64,000 nt of DNA from positions 953,486-1,017,485 of the forward strand of contig JADGEX010000002.1 in assembly GCA_016744135.1 (NCBI GenBank), read 5' to 3'. The notes below the pieces were generated by a model. The model had not been told where the DNA came from, ran no database searches, and saw only the letters and a list, made by a program, of their open reading frames with translations. Position numbers and translations under genes: made by a program. This stretch comes from Pseudodesulfovibrio sp. (GTDB lineage Bacteria > Desulfobacterota > Desulfovibrionia > Desulfovibrionales > Desulfovibrionaceae). Position 1 is the stretch's first letter; each line of letters opens with the position of its first letter. Positions 16,304 to 24,519 of the stretch are shown one piece after another.

Positions 16304-17134
16304 ATGTCTTCTAAGGATGTAGGACAACGGTTCAGCCCGTACAGAAGCTTTGAGAGGGTTTCAGTGATTCCCAATAGCTTAATGGGGTATCCGGGCCTTT
16401 CGCCAAGTGCCAAGCTGTTGTGGGCAAGGCTAGCCCAGTATGCTGGAAAGGATGGAAGAGCATATCCTTCAATAGAAACACTGGCAGCTGAAATTGGATT
16501 GAAAAAAAGGCAGACTCAAAACCTACTAGCGGAGCTGAAAAAGAAAAAGTTCATCGAGGCCTGTCGAGGTTCAGGGGCAAATTCCTACTATTTTTTGCTC
16601 CATCCATGCCTTGTCGATGGCATTAAGCAAGATATTGCATCTGATGACGCAAAAAAATGCCTCCCAAGGGTGCAGCATGTTGCACCCAAAGAGACAAAGA
16701 AAGAGAACCAGAGAAAAGAAAAGACTACGTCGAAGTCAGGTCGTCGTCCTTCTTTTTCTGATTTATCTAAAAAGCAGCAAAGATACATTGAATTAAAGAC
16801 AGCCTATGAATTGGAAAAAGGAAATATCCACACTTCCCCATCAGCCTTTCGAGCAGGGCTAGTGAAAAAAGCCAGAAAGGGAGAGCTAGATATATCAGGC
16901 CTAGAAGCTCTTGAAGCTTGGGAGAGGGGAGAGCCGTCTGTTCCCAGGGGGGTACTAGATTCTGCCGCTCTTGATAGAATTAAAGATTATCAAAGGCATG
17001 ATGGGCGAGGTCCCAAAGAACTATGTGGGCTTATCCAGAAGCAGGAAAAAGATGGTCGAGATGATATGTTTTGGGGACTACCGCTTAAAGAGGTGTCTAT
17101 GGGGATGCGGATTTTGTTTCCAGAGCAGTGGTAA
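16304..17134 (+). CDS. Winged-helix (HTH_36) replication-initiator-like protein
   Basis: 276 residues. Residues about 20-95 form an HTH_36-type wing: LSPSAKLLWARLAQYAG, then YPSIETLAAEIGLKKRQTQNLLAELKKKKFIE. This arrangement is common in replication or regulatory proteins of plasmids and satellite elements. A Lys/Arg-rich stretch follows (about 125-150). It begins 8 bp after the excisionase candidate and probably belongs to the same transcript. Its 3' end overlaps the helicase gene of the opposite strand by 38 bp (convergent). No separate primase or relaxase is seen, so autonomous transfer is not supported. Confidence 0.7.
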   Translation: MSSKDVGQRFSPYRSFERVSVIPNSLMGYPGLSPSAKLLWARLAQYAGKDGRAYPSIETLAAEIGLKKRQTQNLLAELKKKKFIEACRGSGANSYYFLLHPCLVDGIKQDIASDDAKKCLPRVQHVAPKETKKENQRKEKTTSKSGRRPSFSDLSKKQQRYIELKTAYELEKGNIHTSPSAFRAGLVKKARKGELDISGLEALEAWERGEPSVPRGVLDSAALDRIKDYQRHDGRGPKELCGLIQKQEKDGRDDMFWGLPLKEVSMGMRILFPEQW

Positions 17135-18935
17135 TGCTTGCTTCGATCTCTCGAACAAAACGGGAGGGACCAAATATTCTATCATTTCCCCATCGATCTT
17201 TGTATTGTCCAGAATATACCAAATGAACTTCTTTTTTGGCGCGGGTTAGACCTACATAAAAAAGGCGTCGTTTTTCGCGAAGTGTACCTTCGCCATCCGA
17301 TGTCCATGGAATCCTCCCCTCTTCAAGCCCAAGCATTATCACTGCTTCGAACTCGAGTCCTTTAGCCGAATGCAGCGTGGTTAAGTTTAAGTGATTTGGG
17401 GAACGCCCTTGGCCTCCAAATGAGGCAACTGTGAGTTTAGACAAGGGTTTTCCTGAAGAGGTTATGTTGAATAAGTGTTGGACTTTTTCTTTGTCGTCAC
17501 TGAGGCGAGGTTCCTTTTTCAGTGTTTTTTCAAGGAATGTCGACATGATCTGTTCAAGCCATGTATTTAGGAGAGTCTCGGCGTTTTTATTTTCATATAG
17601 GAATTGCACTAGCGCAGACCTTGCTGCTCTAATTTCTGAATCGGATGACAGTGATTCATTAAATCTTAGCCATTGGTTGATAATGCTGGATAAAGCTGGG
17701 TCCCCTTTTTGCCATCCACCCGCACACCAAGCTGCACATTCTTCAAGCCAATAAGTGATGGGAGAGGGTTGATACGGGCTATTACCATCAACTCTGATGT
17801 AGTCCCACCCTTGTTTCGAAACCGATTCTGAAACGATATCTCCATCGTACTTATCAAGGTAAAAAACACCAATGTCACCAATGGTTATCTTGGGATTTCG
17901 TTTTAGAATATCGGGAATAACTGTGCTACATATTTCATTAGATTGGTGACTCAATGAATTAGGGTAATGATGGAAAAACAGCTCACCTTGTTCTCCCGAA
18001 TGCGACTTGCATCCTCTAGTTGTCCCTAAAGCTATTTCTGAAGCTTGGATAATAGAATTTCCGCATCTGTAATTCAGCTTTAACTGCACTGTCTCAAAGC
18101 GTGGAAATGTAGATAATTCTCTTATTAGTTCAGGTTTGGCTCCCGAAAACCCGTAAATAGACTGATCAGGATCTCCGACAGCAACGATTCTTATGCCTGC
18201 ATGTTTACAAAGGATCTTTACTATTTCATGCAATGCAACGCCCAAATCTTGGTATTCATCGATAAATAGAACAGGGAATTGAGCTGCTAACGCTTTTTGA
18301 ATCCATTTATGGTTTTTGACTATTTGAAGGCTAGTTAACACTATCCAATCAAAGTCTACAAATCCATGAGACAGTAGGAGGCCTTCATATTCTTCTATAA
18401 TAGTTGCAGCTTCCTCATCTCTTTCTCTCCAATCTTCGGATTCTCTATCAATGTAAATCCTACGATGATAGTCTATTTGAGAAGTCCAATAGGAATTAAC
18501 GCCGCAATTATCGAATGCTTGTTGCTTAAGAATGTTTATCTCTGTGGATGAGCCGATCTTAAAAGGCGATGGAATTGGCACGCCTGTGTAACGTCCAAAA
18601 GGCAATATAATATGCTGAAGGCAGAATGAATGTACTGTGCCAATAGTAATCCGTTTTCCACTACGTATCCCTAAGCGCATCAATTGCCGCTTTAGATCGC
18701 GAACGCATTGCTTGCTATATGTAATGCATGCAGTGCGCCGTGGAGGTGGGACGTCCTCTTTCAGGGTCTTGGCCACTTTGTGTGTGAGAGTATAAGTCTT
18801 TCCACTTCCTGGCCCAGCAAGGACAACACAATTGTCTTTAGATGCGTATGCGATTGTCTGCTCAGTATTTCCGCAGAACTGTATACTGTTACAAGCGCTA
18901 CTCAAATCAGCCTTACATGAGTTTGTCTGCGACAT
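17097..18935 (-). CDS. UvrD/PcrA-like helicase, GajB-type partner of the OLD nuclease
   Basis: 612 residues from ATG 18935 (an in-frame ATG at 18947 is an alternative). Superfamily 1 motifs are clear: Walker A GPGSGKT, motif II FIDEYQD, motif III GDPDQSIYGFSGA, motif V TLHSAKGLEFEAV and motif VI VGLTRAKKEVH. The start lies within the 3' end of the OLD nuclease gene, so the two are coupled. An OLD nuclease followed by a UvrD-like helicase defines class 2 OLD systems, including the Gabija anti-phage system (GajA/GajB). At 612 residues it is longer than the reference GajB (about 490), so it is Gabija-like rather than a strict orthologue on sequence alone. Confidence 0.85.
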   Translation of the reverse strand: MSQTNSCKADLSSACNSIQFCGNTEQTIAYASKDNCVVLAGPGSGKTYTLTHKVAKTLKEDVPPPRRTACITYSKQCVRDLKRQLMRLGIRSGKRITIGTVHSFCLQHIILPFGRYTGVPIPSPFKIGSSTEINILKQQAFDNCGVNSYWTSQIDYHRRIYIDRESEDWRERDEEAATIIEEYEGLLLSHGFVDFDWIVLTSLQIVKNHKWIQKALAAQFPVLFIDEYQDLGVALHEIVKILCKHAGIRIVAVGDPDQSIYGFSGAKPELIRELSTFPRFETVQLKLNYRCGNSIIQASEIALGTTRGCKSHSGEQGELFFHHYPNSLSHQSNEICSTVIPDILKRNPKITIGDIGVFYLDKYDGDIVSESVSKQGWDYIRVDGNSPYQPSPITYWLEECAAWCAGGWQKGDPALSSIINQWLRFNESLSSDSEIRAARSALVQFLYENKNAETLLNTWLEQIMSTFLEKTLKKEPRLSDDKEKVQHLFNITSSGKPLSKLTVASFGGQGRSPNHLNLTTLHSAKGLEFEAVIMLGLEEGRIPWTSDGEGTLREKRRLFYVGLTRAKKEVHLVYSGQYKDRWGNDRIFGPSRFVREIEASITTALETKSASP

Positions 18936-20778
18936 GTTTAATCCCATTAATAATGTATGTTGGGCATGATTTATTGGCGGTTTCATAAATTGCGCACGAA
19001 AGTCTCTGCGCAAAACGCCCTTTGCCAACTTTGTCTATGTCTCGGAGTAACTGTTCTACGTCCAATGTGGCAGGGGTTTTGGCCCATTGGTCCATTCTTT
19101 TCTCGTATATACTATCCGGGCAGAGGCCTTTGATTGTGGCTAAAAATTCGAAATGTAGTCCAGATTTGAATAGTTCGACTTCAAATGTGTGGGTGTTTAC
19201 ATAGAAGCCGCGTGATGGGGCATCGGTAAAAAGAGGTTTGATGTCGTGATCAAAGGTTTTGCCTGCTGGTAGTATTGCTTTAGTCATTGAAATAAGTCTG
19301 GAAATGCTTAACGCTTCGATAATTTTCTTTTTCTTGGTTAGTACTTGTTCACCAGCTTTGTTAAGTCTAGGCGTGCCATCATAGTAAAAAGATCTTGGGT
19401 CATAATCAGTCAGAGCGGTGTATGGGATGTTGAGACCATTTGGGCCGATAAGTTTAAGGTAGGAATCAAAATAAGTGCCCGAAATTGAGCAAACGGAAAT
19501 GCCAAGCTCGTCAAGATCATATCCTTGCAGCTTGGCTAAAATCGGTATCAGGAATTTCTCCGCATCACCTTCGACGAGGATGACGCCGCGAGCAAAAAGT
19601 AATTCGCCCCTGTTTACATCGAGATAGCGTTCTAAATCTGCGAGTTCGTCTTGTTTGAGGGCTAAATCTGACGTGGATGTAGCCTTCGTTGCTTTTGTTG
19701 TTTCATCATGACGGAGACAAACAAAATTTCTCAGAGGAGTAACACTTGCGATATGGGGTGAGTGGGTCGATATTATTACCGTTGACGATTGGGGGAGATC
19801 CTCATCTTGTTCGATTTCCTCTCGAGTGCTGAGGTAGTTTCGAAATATAAGTCGCTGTAAGTTTGGATGTAAATGCGCTTCAGGTTCTTCGATTGCAAGA
19901 AAAGTGTGATCTCTTTCTCCTTCTTCTACGAGGTGTCGGTATTCTATTGACTTCAACGTGAAATAAAGAATGTTGGCAGTGCCAAGGCTGGCGTCTGAAA
20001 TCCCCCGCACACCTCCATCAATAAATAGTCGAAGAGTTCGGATGAGGCGGTCAGGGTCAGACGGCATGAATCTGAGCAGCATTTTAAGAGATTGTGCAGA
20101 GCCAACCATCTCAATCAGTTTGTCTGAAATTGAAGTTGCTACTTCTTCAACTTCACTAATTTGAGCGATTTTCTTGGTCGTTACATCAATTTCTGCAGCG
20201 AGTTTGTTCAGATTGTCTCGGTCTATCTTCGTTGACGCTGTGTCTAGCAGCGGTCTTAGAGGAGATCGGGTCCATCTTGCCAAATCGCCCTCGCAGTCTC
20301 GCAATGCTGGAATTAAATCCAAGGGAAGTCTTTTACGGACATCATACCCAATTCTATTTTCTGTGCGATCTCCTCCATAAACAAAGAACTCGTAGTCAGA
20401 TTCTTTTTGAGGGGCTTCTTCTAAGTCGTCTTTGGGTTTGAACACATACGTTAGCCTGGAGACCATCGGTACAGGCTGCACTAAGTGTTCAGCAAGTAGT
20501 GCCAAGTGATCAACGTTGTCCTCAAAGTCGGAGAAATCAATTGATATTATGATGCAAGTACTTGGGGATAATGGGCGAGGAAGTCCATCCCAGAAATCTT
20601 CCATTTTAAGTTGTCGTGCTGAATCGGGAAGTGTGGGGTCTAATACCAAGCGAAGAGCATGGATGAGGTTGGATTTTCCAACCTTGTTCTCCCCCATGAT
20701 GACAAGGTGTTGCCCAACAGCAATGTCGACGTTTTGATAGTTCCTGAAGTTATTTATTCGAATACGGCTTATTCGCAT
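18913..20778 (-). CDS. Class 2 OLD-family ATPase/TOPRIM nuclease (GajA-like)
   Basis: 621 residues. An N-terminal ABC/AAA ATPase half has Walker A GENKVGKS (about 29-36), then FLAIEEPEAHLHPNLQR and ISTHSPHI (Walker B and His switch). A C-terminal TOPRIM half has VILVEGDAEKFLIP (EGxxE) and TDYDPRS (DxD). GajA proteins are ATP-regulated DNA-nicking endonucleases triggered by nucleotide depletion during phage infection; OLD proteins in general are Mg-dependent nucleases. It is the first gene of a two-gene minus-strand operon with the helicase. Location inside a tRNA-integrated element fits mobile defence cargo. Confidence 0.88.
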   Translation of the reverse strand: MRISRIRINNFRNYQNVDIAVGQHLVIMGENKVGKSNLIHALRLVLDPTLPDSARQLKMEDFWDGLPRPLSPSTCIIISIDFSDFEDNVDHLALLAEHLVQPVPMVSRLTYVFKPKDDLEEAPQKESDYEFFVYGGDRTENRIGYDVRKRLPLDLIPALRDCEGDLARWTRSPLRPLLDTASTKIDRDNLNKLAAEIDVTTKKIAQISEVEEVATSISDKLIEMVGSAQSLKMLLRFMPSDPDRLIRTLRLFIDGGVRGISDASLGTANILYFTLKSIEYRHLVEEGERDHTFLAIEEPEAHLHPNLQRLIFRNYLSTREEIEQDEDLPQSSTVIISTHSPHIASVTPLRNFVCLRHDETTKATKATSTSDLALKQDELADLERYLDVNRGELLFARGVILVEGDAEKFLIPILAKLQGYDLDELGISVCSISGTYFDSYLKLIGPNGLNIPYTALTDYDPRSFYYDGTPRLNKAGEQVLTKKKKIIEALSISRLISMTKAILPAGKTFDHDIKPLFTDAPSRGFYVNTHTFEVELFKSGLHFEFLATIKGLCPDSIYEKRMDQWAKTPATLDVEQLLRDIDKVGKGRFAQRLSCAIYETANKSCPTYIINGIKHVADKLM

Positions 20779-20975
20779 GCTGTCCTTTGCGTAGTGCGGA
20801 ATCTGGTGACCAGCTAGTATAATTTGACTAATTGAAATAACGCAGAGAAGAATATCTAATATGCGTAAATGTGCAAGGGGTAAGAATATACAGTGATATG
20901 ATTAACAGCATATAAAAAGGGTGCCGCCGTATGTGTTTGCAGTGTGTGCTTGGTAGATTTTCTGAATATGATAAA

Positions 20976-21011
20976 TAAAAAGGCCGGATGTGTTTTCATC
21001 CGACCTTTTTT
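20976..21011 (-). terminator. Terminator of the pVip-TPR operon
   Basis: Stem 20977-20990 with 20997-21010 around a TGTTTT loop, with one mismatch and A/T runs on both sides. It begins right at the TPR gene stop codon. It separates this operon from the Gabija-like pair. Confidence 0.8.
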
Positions 21012-22933
21012 TATTTACATAATGGGCCAATCGCTTTGAAGAATTTTATGGGGTTTGGGCTGTCTGTGTGTGTTTTCTCATGTTGCCAACACTCTTCAAA
21101 CATCTGCATGAGTAACGCGTCATTAGAGCCGAAACAGAATTTTGCGATGTCCGGCTTGTTCGTGAGAATGTCAAGTCTTTGCTTTGCCATCTGGTTCCCC
21201 GTTAGATTGTATTCGATCAAAGCGACAAGGGGCACTAATCCCCTATATGATGAGCAAAAGTCCTCAGGGGAATTTGTGGTGAATAACTGGTCATAGTCTA
21301 TCATCCCCTCTAGGGACTTTAAGGAGGTATGTGCCTCCATAATTCCTTTCGAAAAGACGTTCATCACTGCCTCACGGCTATGATCCGGGAATTTTGGTCC
21401 CCAATTGTCATCCCAGTGTTGAAGCATGAATTTCTTGCTGTACTGAGTATACATCGTGGTCGGTTCATCTAATGGTGTGCGGATCGTCCGTAATGCCTGG
21501 ACGGCTATAATCCCGAAATGCTCTTCAGCTTCAGACTCCTTGACGTATTTCCAGAGCAGTTTGTGCATTGCTGCATACTTCTTGGGGCCGAGGTGGTCCC
21601 AAAGGGCATTCGTGAGAGGCGAATAGGTCAAGGTTTTCAAGTTGCGGCTTGCGTGATGCTTGTCTTTTTTTAAATCATGAACAAAGGCTTCCATTAGGGC
21701 GTTGTGCTCTTCAGGAGAGACTTCTTTTATGAGGAGTGTCAACTTTTGGAGAAAGGCGATTTTTTCATCTGGATCAGGCGAATCCTTCAAAAAGTATGGA
21801 TTTGGGAATGCGTTGCGATCTTCAGTTGATCTGAAGCTTTCTAAAATCTTCGGCAGACTAAATGCGGATTCATGTTGTTGGATTTCGCTCAGTTTTATGT
21901 TTTGGACGAGGTGGAAGAACATCCAGTCGCGGGCGATGGTCGATTCGCAGTCAGGGAGTTCGTCCGTTGAGTACAAAGCAGTCTCGCACAAGTAGTCATT
22001 GGGACATTGAGCTTTGTCATGGCAATGGTCCACACACGGTAAAGTTGGTTTTCTTGTTGGCCAGAATTCGAGAGCCTTGAATGCGCTGTTCACGAATTCC
22101 CTACGTAGTTCTTTGTTTAGGTCGTAGCCAAAGTGGTCTTCCGTGAACATCCATTCAATGGCCGAAGTGGTCATAGCTGAAGTGTACGGGGAAGAATCTA
22201 AGGAGTGGGAGTTTAGCTTTTGGGAGCGGCGTTTCTCCTCAAGCTGCTCAAGTAGTATTTTGGCTTTGATTGCCCAGGCGATTCCATTATCAGGGTCCAG
22301 TTCGAGACATTCTTCGATTTGGTCGAGGCTGTCTTCCAGTTGCCCCATTTCATAAAGGAGTTCTGCCATCTTTCTGTAGAGGACATGGTCGTTTGGCGAC
22401 TTAGCTATGTCGTAGCGCAGATTACTGAGTCCGATCACACAGGCGTGGGTGGTCGGGTCAAAATCATATATGCCTTCGACAGACTTAACGTTTGCCATCA
22501 ATTCGGCCAAGGATTGTTTAGTTATGTCGATGCCGTCTATGCTTTTCACGGCGGCAAAGAATTTATCCAAGTTTGCCAGTGCACTGGTGATTTCTTCGCG
22601 GTTGTTGATGAGCTTTTTTCGTTCTTTGGACGCGTCTTTTTCGATGTGTTTTTTATAGTCTCCGCTTTCCAAGTCCTTGAATGGTCGGAACTCTTTGTCC
22701 CCTTCATCCTTCTTGTTTTTGAGAAAGATACTTTTGAATGCATATATAATGCATAGATTCTCGATTAGGATTTCGGCATCCTTTTTCACCTTAAGCCCCG
22801 GCTTCGTTGCAAGCCTATATTTGCTGAGTGGTGCTTTTCCTAAAACATTATGCAGCCATGACTTTAGTTTTCCAGTGTAGCGGTAACCAATACGTTGAAC
22901 CATTTCTGACAAATATATTCCTTGTTCATTCAT
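21011..22933 (-). CDS. Large TPR-containing protein encoded directly after the viperin
   Basis: 640 residues, function not recognised. Residues about 183-235 form one clear TPR hairpin pair (YRKMAELLYEMGQLEDSLDQ, ELDPDNGIAWAIKAKIL). The N-terminal 70 residues look like a small helical domain. A four-cysteine cluster at C300, C304, C310 and C316 (CX3CX5CX5C, with His) could bind metal. The rest is helical and acidic. Its start lies 2 bp beyond the pVip stop, so the two are one transcript. By position it may regulate, sense for, or extend the viperin pathway. This is inference, since pVip loci are better known for neighbouring nucleotide kinases. Confidence 0.8.
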   Translation of the reverse strand: MNEQGIYLSEMVQRIGYRYTGKLKSWLHNVLGKAPLSKYRLATKPGLKVKKDAEILIENLCIIYAFKSIFLKNKKDEGDKEFRPFKDLESGDYKKHIEKDASKERKKLINNREEITSALANLDKFFAAVKSIDGIDITKQSLAELMANVKSVEGIYDFDPTTHACVIGLSNLRYDIAKSPNDHVLYRKMAELLYEMGQLEDSLDQIEECLELDPDNGIAWAIKAKILLEQLEEKRRSQKLNSHSLDSSPYTSAMTTSAIEWMFTEDHFGYDLNKELRREFVNSAFKALEFWPTRKPTLPCVDHCHDKAQCPNDYLCETALYSTDELPDCESTIARDWMFFHLVQNIKLSEIQQHESAFSLPKILESFRSTEDRNAFPNPYFLKDSPDPDEKIAFLQKLTLLIKEVSPEEHNALMEAFVHDLKKDKHHASRNLKTLTYSPLTNALWDHLGPKKYAAMHKLLWKYVKESEAEEHFGIIAVQALRTIRTPLDEPTTMYTQYSKKFMLQHWDDNWGPKFPDHSREAVMNVFSKGIMEAHTSLKSLEGMIDYDQLFTTNSPEDFCSSYRGLVPLVALIEYNLTGNQMAKQRLDILTNKPDIAKFCFGSNDALLMQMFEECWQHEKTHTDSPNPIKFFKAIGPLCK

Positions 22934-22935
22934 GC

Positions 22936-23793
22936 TTATGCCTCGTAGCGGTTTATGTACTTTTCAGGTGTGAAATCAATTTCGCTCAATGCGGACTCAA
23001 TTCCAACTTTATGGATGGGCCTGCTGTATGCGTATGTGTCGCCGTTGCCGTTCTGGAAGAAACGGCCTTCCGGGTCGATCATCAGATAGCTGCTTGTCAT
23101 GTCGTCGTTGTCCTCAATGATCGTGGGAGCTTGACTCGTAGAGTTGTTTTTCAAGAATTCTTTGAACATCAAATCTGTGACGCCTTTTTTGCCCTTAAAA
23201 GGCATCTGCTTGAAAATCTTGATTCTGTCCGGAGCGTATTGAGTCAGTTTACCAAGAATCCGTTCGAAGCAGTTGTACAGATTGACAACTACATTGAATT
23301 TTATCTTGATTTTCGGATTTCGTTCACGCGCCATCTTGACTATGCGTCCAATCTCTGTCTCGCAAAGTGTTCGTCCTCGGGACGAACATCGGCCAATTCG
23401 GCGCATTGTCACATCTGAGAACGAATCAATTGATAATCCAAGAGTTTCAAGATGATCAACCACTTCTATGTTTTTCATCAGCAAAGAACCGTTGGTAACC
23501 ATTGAGACTGCAAATCCGTAGTCTTTAGTGGCTTTGTTGATGATGGTTGCGAGTTTGTCGACGCCTAGTAATAGAGGTTCTCCACCGACAAAATTAATTC
23601 TGTTCGGGGAGTGGTTTCCGCAGATGATTTTTCTGAGATTTGGTGCCGTATGAGTCTTGGAAAGTTCACTCATTAGGCTGTCAGTTTTTCTTGTGTCTCC
23701 ACATATCTCCCCGATGTGCTCCCATTTGGCGAAGCAGTAGTGGCAAGAGTAATTGCACCGTTCGGTTATGTGCCAGTTAAACACTACTGGCAT
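22936..23793 (-). CDS. Prokaryotic viperin (pVip), radical-SAM antiviral enzyme
   Basis: 285 residues from ATG 23793, chosen because AGGAGGT lies 6 nt upstream; a longer frame to 23856 lacks such a site. Radical-SAM cluster C13-X3-C17-X2-C20 (CNYSCHYC), NFVGGEP (67-73), TNGS (100-103) and SIDSF (121-125). Viperin-specific blocks follow: FNVVVN, RIKIFKQM, and near the C terminus DDMTSSYLMIDPEGRF and KVGIESAL. Viperins convert NTPs to 3'-deoxy-3',4'-didehydro-NTPs that stop viral RNA synthesis. Which NTP is used cannot be read here. The first codons overlap the RelE-like gene by 17 bp and the TPR gene follows, giving a compact three-gene operon at the right end of the element. Confidence 0.9.
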   Translation of the reverse strand: MPVVFNWHITERCNYSCHYCFAKWEHIGEICGDTRKTDSLMSELSKTHTAPNLRKIICGNHSPNRINFVGGEPLLLGVDKLATIINKATKDYGFAVSMVTNGSLLMKNIEVVDHLETLGLSIDSFSDVTMRRIGRCSSRGRTLCETEIGRIVKMARERNPKIKIKFNVVVNLYNCFERILGKLTQYAPDRIKIFKQMPFKGKKGVTDLMFKEFLKNNSTSQAPTIIEDNDDMTSSYLMIDPEGRFFQNGNGDTYAYSRPIHKVGIESALSEIDFTPEKYINRYEA

Positions 23794-24037
23794 GGCGGCA
23801 CCTCCTGTTGCGGAAAGAATTAATTTTCCGCACGTAGTTGTCATGGTTGCAGACAACGGTCTGTCTGCCGTGCAGCCACAACAATCTGTACTCCTGGCTC
23901 AGTCGAAACGAGTAACACCCCTTAAGCCGTTTGAGCTTTTTCCAGCCTGCTCCCTGATGTGGTGAAGAGTCAGAGATGAGTTGCTTTGCCTTTTCCCGTA
24001 TATAGCCCGGAATTGGGCCGATCAATATCGTGCTCAT
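23777..24037 (-). CDS. Small RelE/ParE-like protein, first gene of the viperin operon
   Basis: 86 residues from ATG 24037, preceded by AAGGAGG with 5-nt spacing; an in-frame GTG at 24043 overlaps the SD and is less likely. GWKKLKRLKGCYSFRLSQEYRLLW and the later VVCNHDNYVRKI match the central beta-sheet of RelE/ParE/HigB toxins (KLKG..xYRxR...YRLL). The C terminus overlaps the pVip start. No antitoxin gene is visible beside it. It could be a toxin without partner, a regulator, or a repurposed fold in the viperin system. Confidence 0.7.
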   Translation of the reverse strand: MSTILIGPIPGYIREKAKQLISDSSPHQGAGWKKLKRLKGCYSFRLSQEYRLLWLHGRQTVVCNHDNYVRKINSFRNRRCRHASSV

Positions 24038-24170
24038 GAGCACCTCCTTGAGTACTCATCAAAGCAGCGTCAAATTGACGACCAAGTCTTTTGTGAAGTT
24101 TTTTTGAGAAAGCTGAATTTAGGAGAAATTGAGAGTTCTGCTATTGCTGAAAGAATGATTACTCTGAAAA

Positions 24171-24194
24171 GTGTTAGCAATAGGTTAGCAAAAA
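24171..24194 (+). repeat. 24-bp direct repeat, right copy (candidate integrase arm site)
   Basis: Identical to 13211-13234, with two GTTAGCAA units. It lies just inside the right end of the element, about 33 bp from the attR core. Together with the left copy it brackets the element. Confidence 0.6.
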
Positions 24195-24230
24195 CAAAAA
24201 AGGACTTACAGCTATTTGCCGTAAGTCCTT
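24190..24230 (-). terminator. Terminator of tRNA-Pro supplied by the element
   Basis: A 10-bp perfect stem (24200-24209 with 24221-24230), 11-nt loop, and on the minus strand a T-rich tract downstream. It differs in sequence from the hairpin outside attL, so the element brought its own terminator for the restored tRNA gene. Confidence 0.75.
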
Positions 24231-24288
24231 GATTTATCTGGTCGGGATGAGAGGATTTGAACCTCCGATCTCTGCGTCCCGAACGCAG
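24227..24288 (-). repeat. attR: 62-bp core within the intact tRNA-Pro
   Basis: Identical to attL at 13015-13076. It covers the tRNA from the anticodon stem-loop to the CCA end plus 13 bp downstream. The tRNA 5' part (24289-24315) is host sequence, so integration rebuilt a complete tRNA gene at this end. Confidence 0.93.
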
Positions 24289-24315
24289 CGCTCTACCAGA
24301 CTGAGCCACATCCCG
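24239..24315 (-). tRNA. tRNA-Pro (anticodon CGG)
   Basis: 77 nt including encoded CCA. Acceptor CGGGATG pairs with CATCCCG, the anticodon arm is CTGCG-TTCGGGA-CGCAG with anticodon CGG, and the T arm is GGAGG-TTCAAAT-CCTCT. All stems pair. The gene serves as the attachment site of the integrative element on its 3' side. Confidence 0.96.
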
Positions 24316-24519
24316 CTGTCGAGAGAGGGATTTAGCCCGTCGCTGATAAAAAGGCAAGATAAAATTTACATGTTTTTTCAAGGTTGTGGACAAAGACTAT
24401 AAAGCTGCCTAAGATTGGAGATTGAATGACAAAATAATTCCCGTGCGTCGGGAGTTGGCGGGTGACAGGAATTACTGTCGAATGGATGTCGGCAGGGTAG
24501 ACGCTAAGGAGTGGTATAC

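Noticed and set aside
23794-23856. Longer pVip start 21 codons upstream
   Set aside because: The strong AGGAGGT lies directly before ATG 23793, the viperin-like sequence starts there, and the extra codons overlap the RelE-like frame.
24352-24385. Minus-strand promoter for tRNA-Pro
   Set aside because: TTGAAA and TATCTT are present but only 14 nt apart, too close for a usual sigma-70 promoter; I could not settle a better pair.
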